From contig NC_085133.1 in assembly GCF_030269925.1 (NCBI RefSeq), forward strand, positions 1,322,001-1,386,000: 64,000 nucleotides of DNA, in the 5' to 3' direction. Each line of letters begins with the position of its first letter. Positions within the stretch are counted from its first letter, which is position 1. A program made the position numbers and the translations under genes. Below are positions 32,853 through 42,862 of this stretch, piece after piece. This stretch comes from Bombyx mori. Lineage: Eukaryota; Arthropoda; Insecta; Lepidoptera; Bombycidae. The notes beneath the pieces are model-generated. The model worked only from the letters and a program-made list of their open reading frames with translations. It made no database searches and was not told the DNA's origin.

Positions 32853-33010
32853 ACGCTTTTATTAGCTTCAAACGTATATAAAGTATATTATGTTAGTGTG
32901 TAACGGAATCTTTGAACATGATTTTGACCCCCTTAAAACATCGGATTAACTCAAAATTTGGTCTACTTATTAAGGACTGATGACAACTCAATATTAAAAA
33001 AAATATTGAA
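32853..33010 (+). repeat. Dispersed repeat D, copy 2
   Basis: Same word order as 5497-5690, and the same orientation. It contains an extra ATATAAAGTATATT near its start. Confidence 0.65.
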
Positions 33011-34225
33011 AAAATTTAAATTCAACTAAAAAATGAAAAAAAAGTGTGTGTGTCCGCTCCGACGCACGACTGGAGTTTACTGGATATAAAAAATTAAACG
33101 AAACAATACGAGAAATAGTTCTATATTACGACAACACGATACACTACAGATTATTAACAAATTAACGAGACACAAAACAAACGACTAACAAATATATGAA
33201 AATACAATAATGAGAGAAACGCGCGATCAGTACGAGGCTTTGTGGCGGACTGCCGGCGCAGCAGCCCGGCGTCACCTGCGATAACGCATTTCGTGTGACA
33301 TGCGCAATCAGGCGCATAACGCATTTCGTGTGACATGCTAGTACGATTTTGGTCCCCATAATTTTCATACCCCGGGCCTATATATGTAAATCGATTCTAA
33401 AGGAGTAAACTCCAATAAATAATAGTTTAAAAAAACTAATTATTTTAGTTTTTTATAATAGTTTTTTTTAAATATTATTTTTTAGCTTAAGGTCTCATTT
33501 TACTTGACGAAAACATGTAAATGTATTATTGTATAGCAGCTGTCCACGCGGATGCATCGCTCACTCAAGTAGGAGAGAGACAGATGTCGAACGCTGCCGA
33601 ACGCGGAGGCCGATTGTGCCTCTTTTTCGCTCGTTGCGCGCTCTCGCTTGCACTTCAAGCCTTAATTGGAACGCCTCAGAGTGAGGTAACGCCGAATGAA
33701 TCATGTTTTTTCGTGCATACAGCCGGCTCCATCGAATTATAAGACGTTGTCACGTCAAAAATATTTATATATAAATAATATCCAATCAACGAACTGGACG
33801 AACCATACAAAACCTTAAATTAATCAATCAACATGTAAAAATGACTGTAATTCATCTTTTTGTGATAGACAACCAAAAATAATTATAGGCACATCATACC
33901 CAAAACTCCCTACATTCTATAACAAGATCACATCCCGAAATATAATACATGGCTTAAATACCCTCCGTGGCCGTGACGACGGCCTGACAGCGGTCCGATA
34001 CAAGAATATTTAACTCCATTGTCATGGAACATGACAAAGTGTGACGGCTGTCTTGTCAGGGGACGTATAAGTCACGCTCGAGAACAGATTTCAGTTATAA
34101 GGAGAAATATGTATGTAATTGTGATTTTGCAAGAAGTCTTTGAATGTTCCTATTGTAGATCAAATTTAGAATATTGGGTATTGAAGTTTAGATATAAATT
34201 AATCTAAAGGAAAGCTTATTGATAA
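33011..34225. other. Unassigned; GC-rich patch at 33540-33690
   Basis: A patch with ACGCGGAGGCCGATTGTGCC and TCGTTGCGCGCTCTCGC stands out. A 73-codon frame covers it without a recognisable domain. A directly repeated phrase ATAACGCATTTCGTGTGACATGC, of which 20 nt are cited as ATAACGCATTTCGTGTGACA, occurs at about 33281 and 33317. Confidence 0.35.
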
Positions 34226-34437
34226 TGTGCGGTGATATAATATTACCGAACACCTTTGTCAGCACAATTCGCGTGACGCGTTAAATTTATTTCCACAAAT
34301 CGTTAGTGCACGATCAACAACCGCTTCACCCGGGTGCATTCATAACATTAAAATTTAATTAAATTACTATATATTTTAACAATAAACATTTTTAAGCAAC
34401 ATAATCTTTAAATATCAAATTCACACCGCACCCCACA
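34226..34437 (+). repeat. BEL-like LTR remnant
   Basis: A 212-bp segment starting TGTGCGGTGATA and ending CACCGCACCCCACA (TG...CA ends) lies 3 nt before a perfect tRNA-Tyr-type primer site. No gag or pol follows. From about 34484 the sequence TGTGTTCGGCAATATATCACCG is nearly the inverse of the LTR start, so the piece is truncated and rearranged. Not related in sequence to the 351-bp LTRs downstream. Confidence 0.5.
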
Positions 34438-34440
34438 TTT

Positions 34441-34458
34441 TGGTCCTTCGAGCCGGAT
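34441..34458 (+). other. tRNA-Tyr-type primer-binding site
   Basis: TGGTCCTTCGAGCCGGAT is complementary to the 3' end of insect tRNA-Tyr as I remember it (ATCCGGCTCGAAGGACCA, all 18 nt). Such sites just inside an LTR prime minus-strand DNA synthesis. Confidence 0.6.
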
Positions 34459-34506
34459 CAAATCAAGGCCTCGTGTGAATTATGTGTGTTCGGCAATATA
34501 TCACCG

Positions 34507-35164
34507 AACAAATAATTTAAATACCTAATTAGAAACTAGAGCAAATTTAAATAATAATTAAGTCCCATAAGAAGCTCATAGTTCTGTTTACGGGCAAAGA
34601 TTAACTGAAGAAGATAATGTTGCCCAACCTTTTCAGGAACATATTTCTGGAAATCAAATATATTATGTTGGCGTTGTCTCCTATTATGGACTCTAATAGA
34701 CAGACTTATAAAGCATGTGACTTAAATGACTAAAAATCTATCAAAGCATGCCATAAATTGGCAAAAAAGATTGTCAGCAGTTAGGACCGTAGATTATAAG
34801 AGCAATGGTAATCTATGATTTGTAGTAATAGTACAAAATATCGCTGAAAATTACCAGTAAGGTAAGTAAGATGCTCAGAATAGCCTTCGAAGACATGGTT
34901 CAGAGTTTGCGTCTCGGCTTATGCTCTCTAGGCTTCTGATTTCCATGAAAGCCCTTTTTGATCAAGAGCTACCTCAAATTCAGGTACAAAAATGAAACTA
35001 AAGCAATAATTCTAGGTTTATTCAGAAGAATGGCTCGACTCAACATTACGAGGAAAACTCGTTTAAGATGTCTAAAAGTCTGATGGTTTAACGTGCCAAG
35101 TCCTCCGTCCATAGCTACTAATACCTGTACTTTAAAATTAACATAAATTAAAGACTGCGTAATA
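34507..35164. other. Unassigned intergenic DNA
   Basis: No gene or repeat that I can support. It ends at the target site of the first BEL/Pao element. Confidence 0.4.
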
Positions 35165-35169
35165 CCCAC

Positions 35170-35520
35170 TGTTAGGAAACCGACTAAAATTCCCTTTTCC
35201 TAATCCACGCCATCTATCGGCATAATGAAGAAACGTAACGCGCCTCCTAGCGGGCGAAGAAAAGAACTACAGTCGACGCTTTTAAACCGCGCGCGCGCCA
35301 AATTAAAAAGTATTTTAATTCAAAAATACTGTTTTTCGCAAACTTTGCGATTCAACTTGTGCGTGTGTCCGTGTATTAAAAACTCCAGCATCCAGAACAG
35401 TGCCCCGGGGACAGAAGACCACAAAATATAGAAAGCAATCATTTGTGAGTACCTTCCCCTTTTTAGTCGGTTTAGTTTCTGGGAATTTAAATTTAACTCA
35501 ACAAACTTGTTTACACAACA
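35170..35520 (+). repeat. 5' LTR of BEL/Pao copy 1
   Basis: Runs from TGTTAGGAAACC to TTTACACAACA (TG...CA). It contains an alternating CG tract (about 35288-35299) and a hairpin AGTATTTT/AAAATACT (35309-35330). As the 5' LTR it should hold the promoter; no classic TATA box is obvious. Confidence 0.95.
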
Positions 35521-35525
35521 TAATT

Positions 35526-35543
35526 TGGCCCTATCGAGCCGGA
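35526..35543 (+). other. Primer-binding site of copy 1
   Basis: TGGCCCTATCGAGCCGGA begins 5 nt after the LTR. Its complement, TCCGGCTCGATAGGGCCA, ends in CCA and resembles a tRNA-Tyr 3' end but with an extra base and a substitution in the acceptor part. The exact primer tRNA is not settled. Confidence 0.6.
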
Positions 35544-35806
35544 CATTTACCGAATACAACTTCAAAATAGGTAAATACTCAATATTTCACGTATAAACCT
35601 GCAAACCTGTAGGTACCTACACACGTCTTACATATCGGTATTATTTGCAGAATATTCATTCAATAGTTCTATTTATTGCAATAATACGCATATATACGTA
35701 GTCAAATACTCTTAATATCCATTTCTACGTCTATCATTACTTTAGGACTCAGTTTTAGTATATTTGGGTACGCGTCAAGCGGTAGTACATTTTTCTTCGA
35801 ATCAAA

Positions 35807-38800
35807 ATGGCTCCATTGTCCGACCTTCAAATAAAAATTAATACACTTAGAAGTCGTAAAGAACGATGTTTTAGACGTGTTCAACAATATTACGATCTAG
35901 CTAAAGCTGTGCAAAATAATACAGCAGAATTTAGTAATTTGTCTGTGCGGGTCAGTGACCTCGAGTCCACTAGGGAATCTTTCGAAAAAATTGTTGATGA
36001 GATTTCAGTTTTGGAGTTAAAAAATGACCCTAATTATATCATCGGTAACCAAGAGGTGCATGCCCTTGATGACCTCTATTTTGAGATTTTACGTATTTTT
36101 CAAGAACATGATTCGCATTCGAAGTCATCGAAACAGGAAAACAAAGGCGCATCGGAGCGCGGCGCTCAGCCTCGTTTGCCTAAAATCGAATTGGTTCATT
36201 TCGACGGTAGATTAGAAAATTGGATCACATTTCGTGATACTTTTTCCAGCTTAATTCATACCAATACAAGTTTAGGTAATATTGATAAATTCTATTACCT
36301 ATTGTCAGTCGTAACTGGCCCTGCGCTTCAAATTGTTAAAAGTCTGCCGATATCAAACGACAATTATAATATAGTATGGACTAGCTTATGTGACAGATAC
36401 GAAAATAAGCGTGCCATAGCTACGCGCTATATGGATAAGTTGTTTGCGTTCAAGCCGTTGTCTAACGAATCCGTGAACGGATTAAATTCCTTTTTGGAAA
36501 CGTTTCAAGAGTGTGTTCAAGCCCTTGAGTTATTAGAAATTGGTAACTTAGCGGGATTTATTTTATGTTATATCGGATTGCGTAATATAGACCAGGTTTC
36601 AAGGCGTGAATTCGAACAAAAAATAGGTACAAACGAAATACCTGTTATCAAAACATTGATCGATTTTGTCACAAACCAGACCCGAATATTGGAAATGTCA
36701 ATGAACACAAGTACTTTCTCGAAGCCGAGTACTAGTAAAACTTTTACTCCTTCGATTCAAAATAAATCCATTAGTAAGCCTACCACTAAAAATACAAATT
36801 TAAAAACTTGTTTAGCAAGTAGTACGAGCGCTGATAAGGCTGATTACGCAAAAAAGGGATGTTTGTACTGCAATAAACCCTTTCATTCAATTTATAAATG
36901 TTTCGAGTATATCGCACTAACACCTGTACAGCGCATTAATAAAATAAAGGAGTTGCATTTGTGCGAGAACTGTCTCCGTCAAGGTCACGCGTCTAATGAG
37001 TGCCCGTCGAAGATAACATGTACGGTGTGTAAAAACAGGCATCACCACACGTTGCATGTTGATTCTAAAACAAGTGTAATTACTTCGGATTTTAATAATT
37101 CTTGCAACGATAATTTTATTAATAATAACGAAGATCGAGTCTCGTTGACGTGTTCGACTGGATCTACAGTCATGTTGGGCACTGCGATTATACACGTATT
37201 GGACGTTTTAGGCAAATATCAACCCGTACGAGTAGTAATTGACAGTGGATCCCAATCTAGTTTTTTGACGAATGATTGTGCACAACGACTAGGACTCCCA
37301 CGCCAAAAGTGTAACACACAACTGATAGGTTTAGGCGGAGCGGTAGTTCGTGATCACGGCATGGTTTTATGCAAAATCAAACCAACCACGTCCGATAATC
37401 CGATATTCAATTTAAAAACGGTTGTGGTTTCAAAAATTTCTGGTGATATGCCTTCGGTTAACTTTACAGAGAATTTAAAACTCGAATATAAAAACTTGTT
37501 GTTGGCTGACCCTACTTTCTATCGTTCGAGTCGCATCGACATGTTGCTCGGCAGCGACGTATTTCCGTTTATTTATGACGGTGGAAGGTATAGTCCGTCG
37601 AGGCAAGGATTACCGTTGGCGTTAAGTAGTGTATTTGGTTACGTAATTACGGGTCAGCTGTCTTGCAATAATACGAGTAACACTAGAAATGTATCAATGT
37701 GCATGTTAAGCAGCGAATCAAAAGTCGATGACTTAATTAAATCGTTTTGGGAAACAGAAAGCTTAGTCGCTGATTTGCCCAAAAACCCGGATGACGTCAT
37801 CACTGAACAGATGTTTGTAAATGATTATAAGCGTGATAGTACAGGTCGATACATTGTTAAATACCCGTTTAAGCCTGACTCTGAACTGGGAAACTCAAGG
37901 CAAATTGCGATAAAAAGATATCAAAATTTAGAACGTAAACTGTCGCGTTTACCTGACCTACGGAAGGAATATAAAAAATTTATGGATGAGTACGCTTCGC
38001 TCGGTCATATGATTTGTGTCGGCGAGGTATCAGAAGTGGAATCAGGGTACGTCATTCCCCACCACTGCGTACATAAGCCTGACAGCAGTAGTACTCGTCT
38101 CCGTGTAGTTTTCGACGCGTCTTGTCAAACCTCAAATAATAAATCTTTAAATTCTGTTTTATACACGGGCCCGAAGTTGCAGGCTGATCTCGTGGAACTT
38201 TTGATACGTTTTCGGTTACGTAAGATTTCCTTATGCGGTGACATATCTAAAATGTACCGTTGTATTTTAATTGATGAGTCCCAACGTAAATATCAACACA
38301 TTTTGTGGCGCGACTCGCCCATTGAGCCCATTAAAGTGTACGAGCTGTGCACCGTGACGTATGGTGTAGCGAGTAGCCCGTTTCTAGCGATACGCACGTT
38401 ACAGCAGCTAGCCGCGGACGAAGGCGCCCGCTTCCCAGAGGCTTCTCGTGCTCTGCGCGAAGGATTTTTTGTGGACGATTTAATTTGGTCTGTGGATAAC
38501 TTGGAAGAGGCTCTTAAGATTCAGCGGCAATTGGTCGAATTACTGAGGCTTGGTGGATTCGAATTACGCAAGTGGTCAAGTAATAGCGATCAATTACTTA
38601 AAGAACTGCCTAGTGATCAAGTTGAGCCCCCAGTGCAATTCGACGACGGTAAAACTATGTCTATCAAAATTCTCGGTCTACACTGGTTGCCTAAAGAAGA
38701 CGCATTTTCTTTTCGTACTACACATACGGTAGATAATATTACGAAACGCTCAGTACTTTCACAAATAGCTAAATTGTATGATCCCTTGGGATACGTAGCC

Positions 38801-41044
38801 CCGTGTATTTTTCTTGCTAAGAATTTTATGCAAAAACTATGGTGCGCTCAATTAGGGTGGGACGACACTCTTCCAAAGTTGTTACTCGATGAATGGTCAA
38901 TGTTTTCATCTCAAATACCGTTGTTATCGAAACTAAAACACGACCGGCATGTCTTTGTCCAAAACCATACGGTCTCTCAAGTGGTAGGGTTTTGCGACGC
39001 GTCAACGGCTGGATTCGCCGCCGTCGTGTATATTCGCAGTCAAGACGTGCAAGGTAACGTTAACGTTAGCTTACTGTTATCGAAATCTAAGGTCGCGCCC
39101 TTAAAAACAGTATCAATTCCACGTCTTGAATTAATGGCTGCTCACTTATTGTCAAAAACTTTACGGTACGTAATCGATATTTTGGCCAAGGAAGTAGAAA
39201 TTGGTGAGGTACTAGCTTTTACTGACAGTTCAGTTGCATTAACATGGATAAATACACCTGCGTTCAAACTAAAAACTTTCGTCGCCAATCGTGTCGCTAA
39301 AATTAATGAAAGCTCGACAGAGGTACAATGGTTTCACGTGAATGGCACTGACAACCCCGCCGATGTGTGCTCTCGCGGCGCCACGCCAGCCGATTTGCTG
39401 CTGATCGCAGATCAGTGGTTCCGTGGCCCTCGATGGCTATACGAGCCACCGCATACGTGGCCTGTCAGATCGATAACAGAGTTCAAAGGTGAACCATTGG
39501 AACTCAAACCTCTTAAAGAAAACACTTTACTTAGTGAAACGTCAAATGTGAATACGGACTTTTATTCAATAATACTTAAATTTTCAAACTTTAACAAGGT
39601 ACTGCGTATATTCGCCTGGTGTTACAGATTTATAAATAATTGTAAAGCTTCTGTTGCTAATAGAGTAAAGGGTTCCTTACTTATTTCTGAAATAAATAAA
39701 TCACACGATAAAATTATTCAAATTGTTCAATTAAAATATTTTGAGGATGACATTAAATCAATAAAAAAGGAAAATCGATGCTCGCAAAGCCTACGGAAAC
39801 TCGACCCGTTCATTGATAGCCGTGGTCTTCTCATGGTGGGGGGTAGGCTTTCCCACGCAGATTTGCCATTTACTCAACGTCATCCCTTGATTTTGCCCAA
39901 AAAATCGCATTTTACAAATATTTTGATAGATTACTATCACAAGGTATATTTACACACCGGGCCTAGATCTCTTCAAAACATATTAGCTCAAAAATATTGG
40001 ATTATAGCCGCTAGGTGTGTGATACGATCGCGCCTTTCTAAGTGTGTTACGTGCTTTAAGAATAGGCCCACTATTAATCAACCTAAAATGGCCTCATTAC
40101 CAAAGTGTCGTTTAGAGTCCGATATTTATCCCTTCCAACATACTGTCGGTGTTGATATAGGAGGTCCATTTTATACAAAGGAATCAAATAGGCGTAATGC
40201 GAAAATATCAAAAGCCTATTTATGCTTATTTATTTGTTACTCAACTCGTGCAGTACATCTTGAAGTACTCTCGGCGTTGACTACTGAATGCTTCTTGGCT
40301 TCGTTCGATCGGTTTACGGCTCGACGCGGACTGCCACATACGGTCTATTCTGACAATGGAAAAAATTTTGTTGCCGCTGGCAGACACCTAAATGAAATAT
40401 ATCAATTTTATACTTCAAAACAAAATCACTTGACTGATCAGTTCACCATCAGAAAAGTAACGTGGAAATATAATCCTCCAACTGGTAGTCATTTTGGTGG
40501 GATTTTCGAAGCTGGAATCAAATCGGCTAAATACCACTTAAAACGCGTAGTAGGTACACGCGCTTTATCATTCGAAGAATTATCTACCTTATTTTCTAAC
40601 ATAGAAGCGATTTTAAACTCGCGCCCTCTGTGCAGTTTATCTACCGATCCTAGTGAATTCGATGTCCTGACACCGGGACATTTTTTAGTTGGTCGTCAAT
40701 TGGTTTCGGCTCCAAGTTATGATATCTCTGATGTATCTACTAATAATTTAACGCGTTGGCAATGTATTAAACAAGCCACATTGCATTTTTGGCGTCGTTG
40801 GAAACTAGAATACTTGCATACATTGCAGCAACGTCAAAAGTGGTACGTTGATGCTCCTAATCTATCTATAAATGACCTGGTACTGATTCACAATGATAAT
40901 GCCCCTTGTCAACAATGGAGCTTAGGACGTGTAGAACAGGTTCATCCCGGACTTGATGGGAGGGTTCGCGTTGTTACGGTTCGGACGCAAAATTCGAAGC
41001 TAAAGCGCCCTGTCACAAAACTGAGTCCTCTCCCTAAAGAGTAG
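35807..41044 (+). CDS. BEL/Pao Gag-Pol polyprotein, intact
   Basis: One 1745-codon frame from ATG 35807 (good context, ATCAAAATGG) to TAG. Domains in order: a Gag-like region (~1-300) with PKIELVHFDGRLENWITF at 125-142; CCHC zinc knuckles C352-X2-C355-X4-H360-X4-C365 and C386-X2-C389-X4-H394-X4-C399, plus a third C/H cluster from C405; aspartic protease with DSG 479-481 and LLGSD 580-584; reverse transcriptase with VVFDAS 767-772, GDISKMY from 811 and catalytic FVDD 888-891; RNase H with D1064, E1108, D1140 and D1186; integrase zinc finger H1378-X4-H1383 and C1413-X2-C1416; integrase core D1450, D1516, E1568; a C-terminal domain with conserved W residues. All catalytic residues expected are present. 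The protein would be cut by its own protease and would copy the RNA to DNA in cytoplasmic particles (family knowledge). There is no envelope gene. Confidence 0.97.
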   Translation: MAPLSDLQIKINTLRSRKERCFRRVQQYYDLAKAVQNNTAEFSNLSVRVSDLESTRESFEKIVDEISVLELKNDPNYIIGNQEVHALDDLYFEILRIFQEHDSHSKSSKQENKGASERGAQPRLPKIELVHFDGRLENWITFRDTFSSLIHTNTSLGNIDKFYYLLSVVTGPALQIVKSLPISNDNYNIVWTSLCDRYENKRAIATRYMDKLFAFKPLSNESVNGLNSFLETFQECVQALELLEIGNLAGFILCYIGLRNIDQVSRREFEQKIGTNEIPVIKTLIDFVTNQTRILEMSMNTSTFSKPSTSKTFTPSIQNKSISKPTTKNTNLKTCLASSTSADKADYAKKGCLYCNKPFHSIYKCFEYIALTPVQRINKIKELHLCENCLRQGHASNECPSKITCTVCKNRHHHTLHVDSKTSVITSDFNNSCNDNFINNNEDRVSLTCSTGSTVMLGTAIIHVLDVLGKYQPVRVVIDSGSQSSFLTNDCAQRLGLPRQKCNTQLIGLGGAVVRDHGMVLCKIKPTTSDNPIFNLKTVVVSKISGDMPSVNFTENLKLEYKNLLLADPTFYRSSRIDMLLGSDVFPFIYDGGRYSPSRQGLPLALSSVFGYVITGQLSCNNTSNTRNVSMCMLSSESKVDDLIKSFWETESLVADLPKNPDDVITEQMFVNDYKRDSTGRYIVKYPFKPDSELGNSRQIAIKRYQNLERKLSRLPDLRKEYKKFMDEYASLGHMICVGEVSEVESGYVIPHHCVHKPDSSSTRLRVVFDASCQTSNNKSLNSVLYTGPKLQADLVELLIRFRLRKISLCGDISKMYRCILIDESQRKYQHILWRDSPIEPIKVYELCTVTYGVASSPFLAIRTLQQLAADEGARFPEASRALREGFFVDDLIWSVDNLEEALKIQRQLVELLRLGGFELRKWSSNSDQLLKELPSDQVEPPVQFDDGKTMSIKILGLHWLPKEDAFSFRTTHTVDNITKRSVLSQIAKLYDPLGYVAPCIFLAKNFMQKLWCAQLGWDDTLPKLLLDEWSMFSSQIPLLSKLKHDRHVFVQNHTVSQVVGFCDASTAGFAAVVYIRSQDVQGNVNVSLLLSKSKVAPLKTVSIPRLELMAAHLLSKTLRYVIDILAKEVEIGEVLAFTDSSVALTWINTPAFKLKTFVANRVAKINESSTEVQWFHVNGTDNPADVCSRGATPADLLLIADQWFRGPRWLYEPPHTWPVRSITEFKGEPLELKPLKENTLLSETSNVNTDFYSIILKFSNFNKVLRIFAWCYRFINNCKASVANRVKGSLLISEINKSHDKIIQIVQLKYFEDDIKSIKKENRCSQSLRKLDPFIDSRGLLMVGGRLSHADLPFTQRHPLILPKKSHFTNILIDYYHKVYLHTGPRSLQNILAQKYWIIAARCVIRSRLSKCVTCFKNRPTINQPKMASLPKCRLESDIYPFQHTVGVDIGGPFYTKESNRRNAKISKAYLCLFICYSTRAVHLEVLSALTTECFLASFDRFTARRGLPHTVYSDNGKNFVAAGRHLNEIYQFYTSKQNHLTDQFTIRKVTWKYNPPTGSHFGGIFEAGIKSAKYHLKRVVGTRALSFEELSTLFSNIEAILNSRPLCSLSTDPSEFDVLTPGHFLVGRQLVSAPSYDISDVSTNNLTRWQCIKQATLHFWRRWKLEYLHTLQQRQKWYVDAPNLSINDLVLIHNDNAPCQQWSLGRVEQVHPGLDGRVRVVTVRTQNSKLKRPVTKLSPLPKE

Positions 41045-41308
41045 GATGAATAACTTATTATAAATCTATTTAATTCATTTCATTAATTTTATATTACAAC
41101 TACATATCTATTTCATTTAAATTTATATATACAGTCCATTTCGCTCAAAGGCTAATCGTATTAGTTTTTTTATTTTATTTTTTATTTTATGATTATATGT
41201 TTCAAGCAAAATTACATAATTTGTAAAGCCCATTCATATAGGTTAACATTCTAGATATAATAACGTTATTTTGTGTTTACCTATTTTGAAATCATTGTTG
41301 ATTTCGGT

Positions 41309-41317
41309 GGGGGGAAA
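41309..41317 (+). other. Polypurine tract of copy 1
   Basis: GGGGGGAAA directly abuts the 3' LTR. It would prime plus-strand DNA synthesis. Confidence 0.85.
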
Positions 41318-41668
41318 TGTTAGGAAACCGACTAAAATTCCCTTTTCCTAATCCACGCCATCTATCGGCATAATGAAGAAACGTAACGCGCCTCCTAGCG
41401 GGCGAAGAAAAGAACTACAGTCGACGCTTTTAAACCGCGCGCGCGCCAAATTAAAAAGTATTTTAATTCAAAAATACTGTTTTTCGCAAACTTTGCGATT
41501 CAACTTGTGCGTGTGTCCGTGTATTAAAAACTCCAGCATCCAGAACAGTGCCCCGGGGACAGAAGACCACAAAATATAGAAAGCAATCATTTGTGAGTAC
41601 CTTCCCCTTTTTAGTCGGTTTAGTTTCTGGGAATTTAAATTTAACTCAACAAACTTGTTTACACAACA
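41318..41668 (+). repeat. 3' LTR of BEL/Pao copy 1
   Basis: 351 bp, apparently identical to the 5' LTR. Followed by the target duplication CCCAC. Confidence 0.95.
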
Positions 41669-41673
41669 CCCAC

Positions 41674-42269
41674 CATTAAACATATTTCGTCAGCCCATCA
41701 AATTTAAACCCAAGTACCCCAAAAATGAAATCCCCCATAAAACCTCAATTTAATATTATAATTACAAGAAACATTCGTGCTCAACAAGCCCTTAAGATCC
41801 TAATATAGCTAAAAATGGGAAAACTGAATAAATTGAAAATAATTTCGCCCTCTACAAGGAGAGTAAATTAATAAATTAACCCCTCTCTTGAGATCTCGGT
41901 TACTTGGACCAAGATAACGATAGCCGTTATAATAATAATGATATTAACATGATAATAGGTCGAGAGGCTTAAATTTTGGTGGATCTCTATTTCTCAAGCG
42001 TTAAGGTTGAAAATCACTGGTTCTTTGTCGGTTATTGTAATGTATTGAAGCGTGCGTTCTAAGAAAATATCTGCGAGTCGAATTTTCAGGTTATTGTTCG
42101 AATAAAACCTTTTGTTATTTTAACCCGTTTTATCAGATGTTTGGTTTTGTTCGTTGGCTCTAGACTTCTAGACGTATTGTATTGCAGCTAGGCAATAAAA
42201 TTCATTGATAGCAAGTTTTCTTAGTTAAAACTGTGTAGTAAATACCACGAGACAAAAAGAAGTTGAAGG
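41674..42269. other. Unassigned DNA right of copy 1
   Basis: AT-rich, with no supported gene or repeat. Confidence 0.4.
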
Positions 42270-42400
42270 TTTGAAGGGTGGGGTAGCCGTTGTAACTATA
42301 CTGAGACCTTGTAACTCATATCCCAAGGTGGGTGATGGCATATACGTTGCAGATGTCTATGGGTTCCAATAACAACTAAGCACCGGGTGGGCTGTGATTC
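42270..42400 (+). mobile_element. Bm1-type SINE, partial and diverged
   Basis: Starts mid-module at GTTTGAAGGGTGGGGTAGCC and ends at CCGGGTGGGCTGTGA. The A-rich tail is lost. Confidence 0.7.
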
Positions 42401-42628
42401 AAACTCTACTGGTTTTTTTTGCTTCAATTGGTGGGCAAATAATCCAAAGGGTCTCAGTAAACACATGACACCAAGTTAGTCGTAAAACCTGTTATTTTCA
42501 TTGGCAAGATAAAAAATAGGTGACTACAGAATCAAAGACAATCCCTAGGATACGCTAAACAAGTTCTTTTACAAATAGACAAGGGAATATTACCTGTAGA
42601 ATCACCAAACTTATTTCACCCATAAACC

Positions 42629-42862
42629 TTTTTTTTAGGACCAGGGGTCGAACTTCCTACGAGATCCTCGCGCCTAGGGGGCGCGCGTGGTATGTGGGAC
42701 CGGTCCGTGATTGCGAGGCTACCGGCCCAAGGTTGTCTGCAGGGCCCTACCCAATAAGCGACTCCCCTGCACTTTTCGCCCAAGCGTCCGATCCCCTCCG
42801 AGGTCAGAACCCGGATGAGGTAAAGAAGTTACCGCGGTCAACCCTACAACTAGACGGAGCAG
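42629..42862 (-). repeat. R1-clade LINE 3' UTR fragment
   Basis: After a short T run it follows the UTR of the 6641-7259 copy through GCGCCTAGGGGGCGCGCG, CGACTCCCCTGCAC, GAGGTCAGAACCCGG and ACCGCGGTCAACC. It carries no coding part. Truncated within the UTR. Confidence 0.7.

Larger units (their letters stand above)
35170..41668 (+). mobile_element. Complete BEL/Pao LTR retrotransposon, copy 1
   Basis: A 6499-bp element with direct 351-bp LTRs, primer site, single gag-pol frame, polypurine tract and a 5-bp target duplication CCCAC (35165-35169 and 41669-41673). The two LTRs look identical base for base, so the insertion is recent. Domain order Gag, protease, reverse transcriptase, RNase H, integrase in one frame without env is that of the BEL/Pao superfamily. 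Nothing in the coding frame is broken, so it may be able to copy itself (inference). Confidence 0.95.

Noticed and set aside
35225..35431. 68-codon ORF inside the LTR of BEL/Pao copy 1 (also 41373-41579)
   Set aside because: In copy 2 the same frame has CTACAG changed to CTATAG, giving a stop after about 15 codons, so it is not conserved. It also overlaps LTR control sequence.
35320..35565. Minus-strand ORFs across the LTRs and 5' UTR (also at 57503-57748 and 51338-51598)
   Set aside because: They are reverse-strand readings of LTR sequence with no recognisable domain.
36917..37195. Minus-strand ORF inside gag (mirrored at 55873-56151)
   Set aside because: Shadow of the conserved Gag-Pol zinc-knuckle region on the other strand.
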